From Polytrichum commune (taxonomy: Eukaryota; Streptophyta; Polytrichopsida; Polytrichales; Polytrichaceae): 64,000 nt of DNA. Position numbers and translations under genes: made by a program. Below, in pieces: positions 46,666 to 58,197 of the stretch. The notes under the pieces are model-generated. The model searched no databases. It was not told the DNA's origin and worked only from the letters and a program-made list of their open reading frames with translations. Location: NCBI GenBank assembly GCA_950295325.1, contig OX485808.1, positions 25,626,527 to 25,690,526 of the forward strand. Direction: 5' to 3'. How positions within the stretch are numbered: position 1 is the stretch's first letter; the number at the start of each line of letters is the position of its first letter.

Positions 46666-47134
46666 CTTGATCCTCATCCTTAGTTTCATAAAACTTAGGG
46701 AGGTGGGACGGTATGTCCATCGCTTGTAAGTTTTGTGGAACCACAATTGGTAAGCCTCTCGGCCTAACCAATGGATCAATAGGTGGTATAGGAGGTATGG
46801 GTGGCGGATCCATCCCTCGATCCACATCCATAGTGACCGGTGCACTATCTAACAATCCCCTATCAACTTCTATTGGAAATTCTCCCCTAGGTGTATAAGT
46901 TTCCGATGAAGTCTCACCACTCAACTTGGAAGGAGTCGCCTCTTTTTCAAGTTGAGTCTCCGATTCTAATATATCAAAAAATGATCTAGTACTAGGCTCG
47001 ACATTCAAACAACTTTCTATTCTAACATCTTCTTCTTCTAATCTTTCACTAATCCTAAATGATCGCCTCTTCCGTGTAGATTTTTCTAATCCTCCTATCA
47101 AGCTTGGTTTTTGGGATCGAGTCTTACCTTGCAT
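46666..47134 (-). pseudogene. Ty3/gypsy gag N-terminal part, truncated
   Basis: Minus-strand frame from the ATG at 47134. It starts with a basic/acidic region (KSTRKRRSFRISERLEEEDV), then a Pro-rich linker (DPPPIPPIPPIDPL), then LQAMDIPSHLPKFYETKDED, the conserved entry to the gypsy capsid domain in many non-angiosperm plant elements. The capsid domain itself is missing. After about 46670 the open frame runs on to 46568, but that tail is the antisense of the copia integrase and is an artefact. It lies downstream of the primer-binding site and LTR, as expected for a 5' to 3' gypsy element on the minus strand. Confidence 0.72.
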
Positions 47135-48011
47135 TCCATAAAGAACCGATCAACACTTACTTGACCAAACATAATTTTCACACTTCCCCTCTTAATATTA
47201 TCACTTTTCTTGGTGTAAATTAAAACTTATGGAGGTAAGGAAAAAAAACCTGCAAGCCCACTTAAGTGAAAAATCCCAAACAGGGGATATGCATGTTCAT
47301 GCCAATTCTTAGTCAAGTCGGAGCATCACCTCCGCACTTTCCTTCGAATAGGCACTCACCACAATACTGATAGTGAGGGGTTGACCGTCGTCATACATCA
47401 CATTGAAAACCAAGGCATCACCCTCAAGTTTCCAACATAATATGATGACTAAGAAATTACCCTCTACGACGGATAACGACAATAACGAGTATAAAAATCA
47501 TTCCTTAATTATTTAGAAGTTTCAATTGGAAGAAGGTAACATACCTCAAGCTATCGCTTCCCCCTGCAAGTTAGCACTCCCCTCGGTCGTGGTTCAACGT
47601 GATATCACAATCACTAAATCTAACTAATAATTCTAACCTATGTCATCGACTTCCAAGCCCCAAGACTTGGAGACTCACCCCGGGGTGAATATCAAAGTCG
47701 AAATTCCTAAATTAATTATCCATCTAAAAATTTAATGAATTACCGATCTTAGGTTCCTTTTGATATTCTTATCAAAGCCCCAAGAAGATAGCGGACGTAC
47801 CTTTGCCGCGCTCCTCCTCAAAAATGAAATTGCATAAATCACAATGCAATTCACTCCAAAGAAATAATCGAAATACAACTAATCTAATAATTTCAAATAT
47901 AAAACTCGAGAGATAAAACTTACCGCACCTTGAGTGTTCCTTCCTCTCTCTCAAGTTCGTGCTTCCAAGTTTTCCTAGTTGCCTCCAAGTCTTCTATCCA
48001 CTCCCCGCTTC
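47135..48011 (-). other. Leader between primer-binding site and gag of the gypsy element
   Basis: Untranslated leader of the minus-strand element, about 880 bp. A 60-codon minus frame at 47954-47772 has no motif. Nothing else recognised. Confidence 0.5.
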
Positions 48012-48030
48012 ACTCCCGGCGGACGCACCA
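48012..48030 (-). other. Primer-binding site, tRNA-Gly type
   Basis: The minus strand reads TGGTGCGTCCGCCGGGAGT four bases after the LTR end (…CTCACA). TGG is the usual complement of the tRNA CCA tail, and the rest matches, with one difference, the complement of the 3' end of plant tRNA-Gly(UCC) as I remember it. Confidence 0.75.
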
Positions 48031-48034
48031 TTTA

Positions 48035-49626
48035 TGTGAGGCCAAACCCACCACCCTTTAGCGTCCTAGTCCGGGTGATGGTTTTGAGAATCACATTCAC
48101 TTCATAACACCATAATGTGGATTGCTATGTAGCTCCCATGTCCAAGGTACTCACTTCATCTTAACTCAACTTGCTTTATTATTTTGAGCCTCTTGGCTCA
48201 TGATGGAATTTGATTTTTCAAGGGTCCAACCCGCGGCCTTGGCCATGCAAGCCCTAAGAGAAATTCCCCTTAAAACCTTAGTTTTGGCTTCCTTTGTTTT
48301 GCCATCACCCGAGTCCTTAACATTATCCATCAACTCGTGTACTTAATTTAGTAAAGAGAGAAGTAACAAGCGTTCAGAAATGCTATTATCTCTTCCCAAT
48401 GGTATGTACACTTGTTCACACAAAACCACATGCACAATACTACTTTAATGAGCTTACTTACTCGTCAATCTAATGCCTCACTTAAGCTATCTTCTAAATG
48501 CCCTTTAGAGCTTAACACTTCATTTGTTGGTAACAACCCGATCACCCTTTAAGTGGCTCCTCCCAAGTAACCAAGTTAATTCTAGTTTAGTTGATGCAGC
48601 TCCTACTAGCCCTCAGCTACTGGCAGTCCCGTGACAGTAGAGCTGGATAGCCTCGGCTGCTGGCCGTCTCCGTGACAGTAGAGCTGGTTAGCCCCTGGCT
48701 GCTGGCCGTCTCCGTAACAGTAGAGTTGGTTAGCCTCGGCTGCTGGCCGTCTCCGTGACAGTAGAGCTGGTTAGCCCCTGGCTGCTGGCCGTCTCCGTAA
48801 CAGTAGAGTTGGTTAGCCTCGGCTGCTGGCCGTCTCTGTAACAGTAGAGCTGGTTAGCCCCTGGCTGCTGGTCGTCTCCGTAACAGTAGAGCTGGTTAGC
48901 CTCGGCTGCTGGACCTTGGACCAGCCCTTTCCAATAACTATTTGGGCCCTAATTACTCAACTCATCCCAAGATTACAAGGCCAAATAGGCTAAGCTAAGT
49001 GTGCACTACATTAACTACAAGCATCTAACATCTAAAAACTAATGATTAATGAACTAGTGCCCACTTGACTAACTTGCCTTTGGGCTAAATCCTAAACTAC
49101 ATGCACTATCTAACCAAGCCTTGGCACACACTTCTACCTAAGTTCCTACACACCTCCACACTCAAGAGGGTGAAGGAGTCAACAACCTTGAAGAGAGAAA
49201 AAAAAGAGGAAAAATGAAAGAGGGAAGTCTTAAGTAGCCAAGAGGGAGAGAGGGAGAGTGAGGTAAGGATAGGGTGAGGGAATTAGCACCTCCAATCACA
49301 ACCCCTTAATCCTTTCCTCCTAAGTAGGGACTCATCCCATCCACAAGGCCTTTCCCTTCCTAAACTAACAAGGTGGATCCTAATGTGGGCATTTAACCCG
49401 TGGAGCTCACCTTGCCTCACCTTGCTCCATGCTTACCTAGTCAAGGCATTCCCTCATTGAACTCAAACCTTGAAATAATCACACAACACCACCTAATGCC
49501 TAAAGTTAAATCCACACCACACTTCACTCTTTTTATGTTTTGTGAATAATCATAACACATCAAAGTCAAACTAAAATTGGTTTCGAAGACTTAATCACTA
49601 CATGTGGGCACCATTTTGGGCTCACA
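48035..49626 (-). mobile_element. 5' LTR of the gypsy element (1,592 bp)
   Basis: On the minus strand it starts TGTGAGCCCAAAATGGTGCC (49626 leftward) and ends TTTGGCCTCACA at 48035, so the termini are TG…CA with extended TGTGAG/CTCACA inversion. The start matches the solo LTR at 61650 almost exactly for 26 bp, and the end shares the CACCCGGACTAGGACGC block with the solo LTR at 24404. The interior contains a 41/42-bp minisatellite. The outer flank shows no identifiable target duplication because the other end of the element is missing. Confidence 0.82.
48604..48917. repeat. Minisatellite of alternating 41- and 42-bp units inside the LTR
   Basis: About seven and a half units share GGCTGCTGGCCGTCTCCGT and ACAGTAGAG(C/T)TGGTTAG. 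Units starting AGCCTCGGC (41 bp) alternate with units starting AGCCCCTGGC (42 bp), giving an 83-bp two-unit period. The first unit and the last partial unit are the most diverged. It is absent from the two solo LTRs as far as I can see. Confidence 0.93.
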
Positions 49627-52600
49627 GGGGGATTGAATTTGCATTGTAGAACCTCTAGAGGTTGGGCCTTAGTTTTAATATTGTGGCTCTAAAGCCCACT
49701 AATCATTTTCATGCTTAGTTCAAACCTAGACCTACAACCTAGTCTAAGCGCAGACACACCATCATTGGAACCAAGGCAATCCTAATTTATGAATTGAGAT
49801 GCCTCTCGTACATAGCAACCGGGTGTGACTCATACCACCCCTAGCTCAATGAACGGAAGAGCAATTGTTTGATCAACCGTTCAATTCATTCCTACTTCCT
49901 TATTTACTTGTGTTTAGATTTCTTAAGCGGGGGACTTGGCTTAAGTCCCACCCTTTACACAACTTCTTTCTTTCTTAGTTAATTTTGTTCACGTATCCTA
50001 TCTTAATACATTCATGCATTAGACATTATCCCCTATATGGTTGATACACCCCTTAATTCAGAACCTTCTAGGACTTCATGCAAGTCCCTTGAAGGTCAAT
50101 TGGCAGTTCCAACCATTCGGACTTCAATGGTCCGAAGGGTGGTGTCACCCTAGTGAGTTAAGTTCTCGATTCAAGTTTTTCTTTCCAACAAGGGTTCACG
50201 ATATGTTTGGTTTTTTTTTCTCGTTAAGTGTATTACAATGGATGGACCACAAAATACAACTTAATGGAACTAAGATGACATGCGACATATAGGTTCAATC
50301 TATTCTACAATTTTCAAGGATTGGGACCATAACTTCCAATATATGGGGCCACTTGATCTTATGAGATAGGTGAGTGGATTTAGAATTGCATATCTTGCCG
50401 CGCTCCCTCCAATCATAAATTGAAGGCTAAGATTAGTTGGCTTATCTCGGTGCTCTTTGTTTGGTTTGGCTTGATGTACGCCAAGCCGCTACCTCCTTGT
50501 TTTGCTTCCAATTCTCAAGAGTATGCTCCAAACGTTTTTCTTGATCCTTCAACAAACGCTCCCAGTTTCTGCTCCGTTTCCCAAAAGTAGAGTTTATTTC
50601 TTTCTTTGAAGCTAACTTAGTTGTGGCACTTGAGTTAATCAATGGTCAAAAAATCATATCTATATACTTTAATTTTAGCTTCACCATAATTAACCCACTA
50701 ATAAATGTCATTAGCTTTTCAAAGTCCTAAAATTCACTTCAATCGGTTAAAAATTACAAAGTTACGAAACTTGAAAGCACAATGTCCATTCAACCACTCA
50801 TTTCACCTTCACCTCTCTAAACTCCAACTTCAAAAATTCATGACTAATTCATTATTAGTCATACACCTTTGGAAAGCTAACAAAGAGATCTATTAGAGAA
50901 AAATATGACCTCATGAAGGCTAGCCAAGATGGATCTAGCAATCTCCTTCTAACGCAAGTAGTCAATTAAAAATGCTCAACTATATATACAATCTTTGGAT
51001 ACTTATATCTAATTAATCATTTATTCAAATCACAAGTTCTAAACAACCCTAGAAAGAAAAAAATAATAATTACCATTTAAAATTTTATAACATTAAAAAT
51101 TAAAGGTTTTCTTAGTCTAACATATATGATCCAGCAGCCGATGCCCGAATGAACATCTTACTTTGTACTCCAACTTTGGAACTTCATGAGTATTGGCTCA
51201 TTCAACCAAATCAGGGATGGGATAGCTACAAAAGCGATTTCCAAGATAAAAATGATAAATGTTTGATTCTAGATAGTAAACTGAGCATTTATATCATTAG
51301 GCGCCAACATCTATAATACGGTAATACCTCAATTCTTAAAGCATGAACTCTAACCTACCTCTAGATTTTTTATTTTTTTATTTTTTTTGTTCGTATGTTA
51401 ACAAACTCATATACTAATTAGGAGAAGGTAGGGAGAGCGCTTCCTCAAGCCTTATTACAAAGAAATCAAAAGACAACAAGAGATTTTTTGCCTAACTACA
51501 CGGAGATAGGGCTTCGCCAAGTATCGGAGGAGAGAGAGAGTTTGCAATGTGGGGGGAGCCTGTGTTAATTTAACTTCTCAGCTAGTTTCTTGTACTATCC
51601 AACATTTCTTCTCCATTTAGTTAATTTATTTCTTGGTTGGCAATTTTTTCTACTTAGCTAGTTTCTACCACAAGTTAGTTTTCCTTTTGACTAACCCTAC
51701 TTTAACTAGTATCTTTCCCTTTATGGGTGAAGGCCCAAAGTCCTCAATGATTCAACTTCCCATTTTTAGGGTTAAATACTAAATAAACTATTTTTTTCCT
51801 TAATTCCCTATCAATTTTAAGTGTTAATGCAAAAATCCTAACTAAGAGTAACCCCGCAAAGTGGTGGACCACTCTGGGGGTTCATAAGTAGCTCTTTGAC
51901 AAACATATAATATATAACAGCCACATTGTCTGCCTCCAAAAAATTATGCCTTGATCCAAGAGGAAATCAAACAAAAAAAATTACAATTTTTCAAATCTAC
52001 CTCCTTGATGAAGGCACTTAGAACATGTCACACTAACCTAACACATGTGGTCCGATTGACTTTAAATTTTCAGAAATAAAGAAAGAGCATACGGTAGTGT
52101 AGTGCACATATGTACAATTGGAATTGATTAAAGCAAATTTTGTTTTTCTATAGGACTAAAAGTTCAAGCAATGATGTTGGACCTGCACGAAAATGGAACG
52201 TGAAGGCTTGAGCATTTAGGGTCTAAAAGATATTCCTCCTAAGACAACCTTTGCATGGAAATTACTTAAATAACTTGAGATACATGGGTGTTAGTCGGTG
52301 AGTTTTTTTCCTTCAAAAATAAATGTTAAGTTGTTTTTCTCACCCTCCCTCACTCCTCTTTTGCGCGGGTCATACTGCAACTACAATTCATGTTGTGCGC
52401 CCAACACTTTCCTCCAAATCACTTTTAGGTCCAACCATGACATTGTTAGTTCCCAACTAAGAACCTCCTAGTTGGACCAGTGGACGGGCTCCAATCCATC
52501 TCCAACTCTTTTGCATCACGTGACCTGGCGTCATACCATGCCATTGTAACATGTTGTCGTAACCTACCCCCTAGGCAACTGCTTGTTACTAACTCACCTA

Positions 52601-53465
52601 AGCTCATGCCCAATGGATTCTAGTCGTATCCACCATCCTCTCATTGAGTTTGGTCATATCCACCCATGTCTCTCGTTTCCTTGCCTAGTCTATATCTTGT
52701 TATGTGTTGTTGTATCATGCTGGTAGGCCATTATAGGTTACTAATTAGCCAAGAAACCCAACCAAAGGGTTGTGGTATGATCTTTACATTTACTCCATGA
52801 GTTTGGTCAGTTCCGTCATGTTGCTCTAGCTTCCTTTTGGAGCCAGGACCGCATTGCTAGACGATTGTGTGTCTTTAGACCTATGTTGTAACCATAGTCA
52901 CAGTCTTAATATGCCCAATCCTAGACCGTGATTGGTATCTTTTAACTTTCATTATGTTGGACCATGGCTTCAAGAGAATAAATCTAATGTACAAATTGCA
53001 GCCAACCTAATTTTCTCTAATTCATAGCATTGCATTCCCAATAATCTTCAAACAACCTCATAATATGATACCATAGCAATGCTCCCAAAGCACTCTTTAA
53101 ACCATGATTAAATTTAAATCTACAACCTCACTACTTCTGGTCCTCTTGCTCTATCACTTGGTTAGACCCACTATTAGATGATTAACAAACTAACACCAAA
53201 ATGTTTCCAAGTCATTTATCATCAAACCCTAACCCTAATTTTAGTGTTTTCACATCATCTAGTAACATGGATTTCATTGGTTATTAATAGTAGTGTCAAC
53301 ATTTACCTTTTTCTAGCCATTTTGACTACATGACTAGGGTGACATGTTGGTCACAATCATCACCTTGGCAAGATCAGCCCACAAACTCTTGTATTGGTTT
53401 TCCAATCAAAACTCCTACATCTTCTACTTTCCTACCATTAATAATAAAATATATATTGATCATAT
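49627..53465. other. Long spacer, no gene recognised
   Basis: Short frames (for example 50041-50292 plus; 50642-50442 minus, Glu/Lys-rich) show no family motif. No LTR ends, inverted ends or RNA genes were found. Poly(T)-rich DNA lies at about 51367-51390. Confidence 0.4.
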
Positions 53466-53469
53466 TTAC

Positions 53470-53737
53470 ATATTGAAACTTGCGTTTACCTTAGAAAAAT
53501 CAATGATGTTCCGTTAGCAAAAATCATATTGAAAATCAAACCTCCCTTGAATTGGTTATGATCATCGAAAGTGCATGTATGACAAGGCTTTGACTGAGTA
53601 CTTAGGTCCCTCTAATTATGTTGACAATTAATCTAGAATAGTTAAAAAATTATGATGATGTGGTCCAATTTATTCCGCACATGTCTTTTTTGTGTTCATT
53701 CCTAGATTCACCACTAACAACACACCTCTCAAATATA
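53470..53737 (-). repeat. Dispersed repeat R1, copy 5, split by the Tc1 element
   Basis: Contains CGTTAGCAAAAATCATATTG, AATCAAACCTCCCTTGAATT, ATCGAAAGTGCATGTATG and TAATCTAGAATAGTTA in the same order as the copies at 26110 and 17690. It runs directly into the TA at 53736-53737 and resumes after 55213 with GATGTCCAATTAAG. Confidence 0.65.
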
Positions 53738-55212
53738 CAATGACTCCAAAAACTGAGTCTATGCAAGGAATTTGAAACTTCAAATGACGATGCCGGAAAC
53801 AAGAGTGATCAAAATCAAAAGCTATAAAAACAAAAATTGTAGAGTATAAAGTTCTACACACCAATGCAATGATAAAATCATGATTTCAATTACAACAAAG
53901 TAGATAAAGATGGTGAAGAAAAGTATGTACATAGACTTTGTTTTTGCACTACAGTGTAGAAGACACTTAAAAATATGTCCATAGCCCTTTTGCACCTAAA
54001 ACAACTGCAATTCGATCAGGCATGCTAGCATACAATCCTCTACAATCCTCTAGAATAATAGAGTTGGAAACTTCTTGCACTCGAACCCATAATTGAAGAA
54101 TACCACTAGGAGGACTAGAGTATGAGTTCAATCTCCGTTTTAGTAAAGCGCATATGTGCTCAATAAAATTTAAGTCAAAGGAATGTGTAGGCCACTCTAA
54201 AACACAAAATAATTGCTTCCCAAATCATTCTCGAACAATCTTGGTTGTATGCACGGCATCATTGTCTTGTTTTTCAAGATTGAACCCAAATGCAAGCAAT
54301 GTACTATACAAATCTTGCTCTAAAATTGCAATGTAGCCTGTAGCATTCAAGTGCCCTTGTATATTATGTAATAACCCCAATCCTCTACAAGTCAAACAAC
54401 CCCAAAGCATTATAAAGCCTCCATCATGCTTCACAGTTTGGTTCACAACACGCATAGGGATGTTTTCTTTGTCCCCTATCCATCACTAAGTCCTCCCATC
54501 TCAGTTAAAATGGCATATTTTAGTTTCATCACTAAACACCACCCGCTCCCAATCACTCACAGTCCAATATGTGTGTATTTGAGCAAAGCAAAATTTGTCT
54601 TTGATGTTCTTCCGACTCAAAGCATGTTTTTTAACCTTCGTAAAAGAAGACAATCCTTATTCTCTCAACGCATTCCTCAAGGTATTGTCACACATCTTTA
54701 CACCCATCTCTCTTCGAAGCACTTTTGATGCCTTTGTTGCAGTTTCGAAACCGCCAACAGTAACTAGCCATGAAGCATAACGCTTCGCCCACTCTGTTAG
54801 GACCTTAGGACGGCCTCCATTAGATAATGCTACACTCGTAGAAAGCCTCTTTCTCACTCTATTAACTGTAGATTGTGCCAAACCCACACTCTTTGCAATC
54901 TCTCCATTGCTCCTCCCCTTCTCTATCAAGGCTACAATATTTTGCTCTTTCTCTCATGATATAGGTCTCATCTTTCTATACAACCTCCACAAAGCCGCAA
55001 GAAGTATTCAACACGATACACACGAAACCCTCAAACTTTTTTTGACTCAAAACAATGAAGAAACAAGAAAATGAGAGCTCTCAAAGAAGGTAGCAAACGG
55101 CGCCTCAAAAATTGAGTCTATGCGATGTTGATGTCTCTCTTCCTCTCACCAAACCCTAGTGAAGTTGATGACATCCTTGTTTGATGCATAGACTCGGTTT
55201 TTGGAGTCACTG
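53738..55212 (-). mobile_element. Tc1/mariner element, full length (1,475 bp), degenerate
   Basis: Inverted ends CAATGACTCCAAAAACTGAG and CAGTGACTCCAAAAACCGAG (continuing TCTATGCA) are flanked by TA on both sides (53736-53737 and 55213-55214). A further copy of the end motif, CAAAAATTGAGTCTATGC, lies at about 55106-55123 in direct orientation to the left end, an IR/DR-like arrangement. The minus strand carries a transposase frame over most of its length. Termini starting CAGTG, the TA target and the transposase all agree on Tc1. Confidence 0.95.
53967..54971 (-). pseudogene. Tc1-type (DD34E) transposase, six internal stops
   Basis: A cut-and-paste transposase of the IS630-Tc1-mariner group. 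From the ATG at 54971 to the TAA at 53969-53967 a single frame of 335 codons is kept with no net frameshift. In order it has a paired helix-turn-helix region (EKEQNIVALIEKGRSNGEIA then STVNRVRKRL), a GRPR-like GGRPKVLT, KKHALSRKNI, and first catalytic Asp in RVVFSDETKI. Then come VKHDGGFIMLWGC, the second Asp in QDNDAVH, and the third acidic residue in FDLNFIEHICALLKRRL. It ends SMPDRIAVVLGAKGLWTYF. There are 34 residues between the second Asp and the Glu, so the triad is DD34E. Stops occur near the start, after NALRE, after ICHFN, two after DGRT, and at a Trp position after TTKIVRE. It is a dead copy. DD34E Tc1 elements are usual in animals and fungi, whereas plant mariner-like elements are typically DD39D. 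Confidence 0.95.
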
Positions 55213-55214
55213 TA

Positions 55215-55987
55215 GATGTCCAATTAAGAAGAGTGACCGAATTAGACCCATGCACCTTATTAATTAACATACATGCAAAGTACTCTTTCTTATTCGTCTT
55301 GAAGATCTTTAATAAGAAAGAATGGGTTTGATATGTGCACTCTAACACATACTAATATTTAAAATTGTTGCTTTCAAAGCTTATATAGCATGTTAACAAG
55401 TTTCCATAAAAATTGTATTGTCATGCTTGCTTGAAGCTCTTAGGGCCCATCCGCACTTCTTATGCAAAGCTTTAATTAGAGTAAGGAACCATTCAAATTA
55501 GTTATGTTGTGCCTACACCACCTAGTTAAGTGATTTAGTTAACCTATGAGGTAACTATCTAGATGAGAGCTAATTAATGCCATGCCCAAACCACCTAGTT
55601 TAAAACATAGATTTAAATAAAAGTTATCAACTAGAAACTAGCTAACTTTTGGGACCTTGCCATTGTGAAGAAATCTTAATTGTTTTGTACCTCTTAAAGC
55701 TAAATTACTCTTGACCAATGATTAGCCCAAATTTTTCTTAAATGGTCGCCTCATTTTCCCCATCTCTTCTTTATTGTGCTACAAGATGGACCACACTATT
55801 TCTTCCATCATCCTAAATAAGCATACATTTAAGAGCATAAACAATACATTTGAGTGAAAATAAGATTATAATATGGTTTCCAAATTTAAAGTGAATTTTA
55901 AATGAATGCTACTATCTAGTACTATTTAGGTTCAAAATTATTATAGTGAAACACAAATGATGTGAGTCACAACAATTTGAACGTTTG
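55215..55987. other. AT-rich spacer
   Basis: Continuation of R1 copy 5 for a short distance, then AT-rich DNA without recognisable frames or repeats. Confidence 0.45.
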
Positions 55988-55995
55988 TATTAGTG

Positions 55996-56492
55996 CACAG
56001 GTAGATCACTCTAAGGCATTTTTGTGCACCACGTGCAGCTGGGGTTTTTTTTGTTTTGGGGCTATTTACCTTCAAGGGTTGAATTAAAGCCTCCCTATAA
56101 TTACTTGAATTTCAAAAATGGCCCATTTGTTTGCACCCTTCCATTACTTACATTGTCCAAGTCACTGCAATTTTTTGTACTCTATATTACTTTTAAGTAA
56201 TTTTGGACAGACGGAAATCCCAATTATCATCCATCCCCGTGAGTCCTAAACCCATTTACATACCATACTAAACATACCTTCTAGGATCCTTATCTTTAGC
56301 CCCTATATTAATTTTACAAGAAAAACAATGGCCCACGTTTTATGTCCATCTAACTTACTTATAATGGGGTCGTCTACTTAATGGCCCCTTCATTATTTGA
56401 AATTCCTTTATAATTTTTATTTCAAATGATTTTAATCCTCTCTATATTATGCCGCACGTCGTTTTTAAAATGCACTAAGTGATCTACCCGTG
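55996..56492 (+). mobile_element. hAT-like MITE, subfamily B copy 2 (497 bp)
   Basis: Ends CACAGGTAGATCACTCTAAG and, inverted, CACGGGTAGATCACTTAGTG are flanked by a perfect 8-bp duplication TATTAGTG (55988-55995 and 56493-56500). The body matches 28249-28808 in opposite orientation, including GGCCCATTTGTTTGCACCC and TATTATGCCGCACGTCG. No coding capacity. Confidence 0.93.
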
Positions 56493-56500
56493 TATTAGTG

Positions 56501-57850
56501 TGATGTTCAAAACTTGGACAAGTTGAGTAAAACTTTGGTTGATCAACCTTTGGTTAATTGTAACGAAGGGGTGTGGGTGTGAGATTAGTTAACTTACATA
56601 TTGGTTAATTAATTCTTACTAACTTATGTTGTTAGCTCTTTTTTCTAACTACGTGGTGCAAGTGTTTTGATCATGATTTTGATTAACTAATATTTTGGTT
56701 AGCTAGCCTCCACCAACTTATAAGGTAGTTTATTTTCTTAACTAGGTGGTGTTGGTGAACCCCTATATGGGTTACTTGCTTTTTGTTAGTTTTTGCAATA
56801 ACATAGGCTTGTGTATCTTGTTTGACTGGAGAAACCTTATTAGTACTCCTTTGTGGCCTTGTGGGAGTCGAAGTTGTTGCTAGAAGATTGTCCAAACAAT
56901 GTCTTTGTTTTCAACAATTCACATTTCACATGTAGATAGTTGGTGGTGTGGGTGGACCCTTATATGGATTACCAATGACCAACCTATCCGTGGTTCACAT
57001 GAACATAGTTAATTTCATGATCCAAATCATTTTTCCTTCCTCATCAAATATCATTAATACTATACCACTTATAGTACTTAATGTCACTTGCTACATGGAG
57101 TTATGTAGTGTTGTAACTCTTTTGGCTAAGGATGTAAGTTTTTATCGAGTGAAGTCATTTATCTTATACAAAATTCATACAACATATTTAAGTTTGTTGA
57201 TAAAATTATGGAAACTATAGAAAGTTATAGCCTTGCATAACTTCAAAAAGTAAGTGAAACGAAATACCATAAACATTGTAGTGCAATCAATCACACGTAG
57301 AATGTGCAGAGGTATTCATTCACATGTGCATGGGTCAATATTCAAGGTTGAAGCCGTGTCACATGCATGTCAAATTGAAGGGCAGCAAAATAAATGCACT
57401 TCACAATAAGAAAACTCATAAAACAACACTCATAAAACCCATTATGTGTTAGGGTGTACAAAACATTTTTTTCTTTTTTCTTTTTTCTTTTTTTCTTTAC
57501 ACATTACTGAAGGTGGCTCCAAGGCAAATAAGAAAGAGTCCTTTGCATGCATGTTAATCAATGAACAAGTCTTTCATGTGGCTACATAGAACCATCCTCT
57601 CCTGCATACCTCCACAGATGGTAGTACTAGAGATGGGGTACAAAGACTCAGTGTTTTGGCATTCCATTATCCCTTCTCAAAATGACAAAGATATTTAAGG
57701 CATACTATTGACATCACGCACCTTCATGCATCATATTTATGCCATTTTCAACCCATTGGCATGCTTGCTCCAAACACAATTGTAAGTGAGTGTGTCCCCT
57801 CTTGATTAGAACCTACTTGATGCAATCTACAAATGTATCATATTTGTAGT
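56501..57850. other. Spacer, no gene recognised
   Basis: Short frames only. A TTTTCTTTTTTC run lies at about 57470-57497, and a sequence resembling the ends of repeat unit M (CTATACCACTTATAGTACTT) occurs near 57060. Confidence 0.45.
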
Positions 57851-57852
57851 TA

Positions 57853-58146
57853 TAATACATATACATACATACATACATACATACACACATACACATACAC
57901 ACATACACACATACACATACACATACACATACATACACATACACATACATACACATACACATACATATACATATACATATACATACATATACATATACAT
58001 ACATATACATATACATACATATACATATACATACATATACATACATATACATACATATACATATACATATGTATATGTATATGTATATATACATATATGT
58101 ATATATATATATACATATATATACATATATATATATATATACATAT

Positions 58147-58181
<35 letters not shown>

Positions 58182-58197
58182 TATATATATATATATA
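57853..58197. repeat. Large compound (AC/AT)n microsatellite
   Basis: About 345 bp of ACAT, ACAC, ATAC and AT dinucleotide/tetranucleotide repeats grading from CATACA-rich to pure (AT)n. All reading frames stay open on both strands, giving spurious Tyr/Ile/Thr/Val/Met translations that are not genes. Confidence 0.97.

Noticed and set aside
54426-54780. Plus-strand frames of 61-100 codons
   Set aside because: Antisense shadows of the Tc1 transposase.
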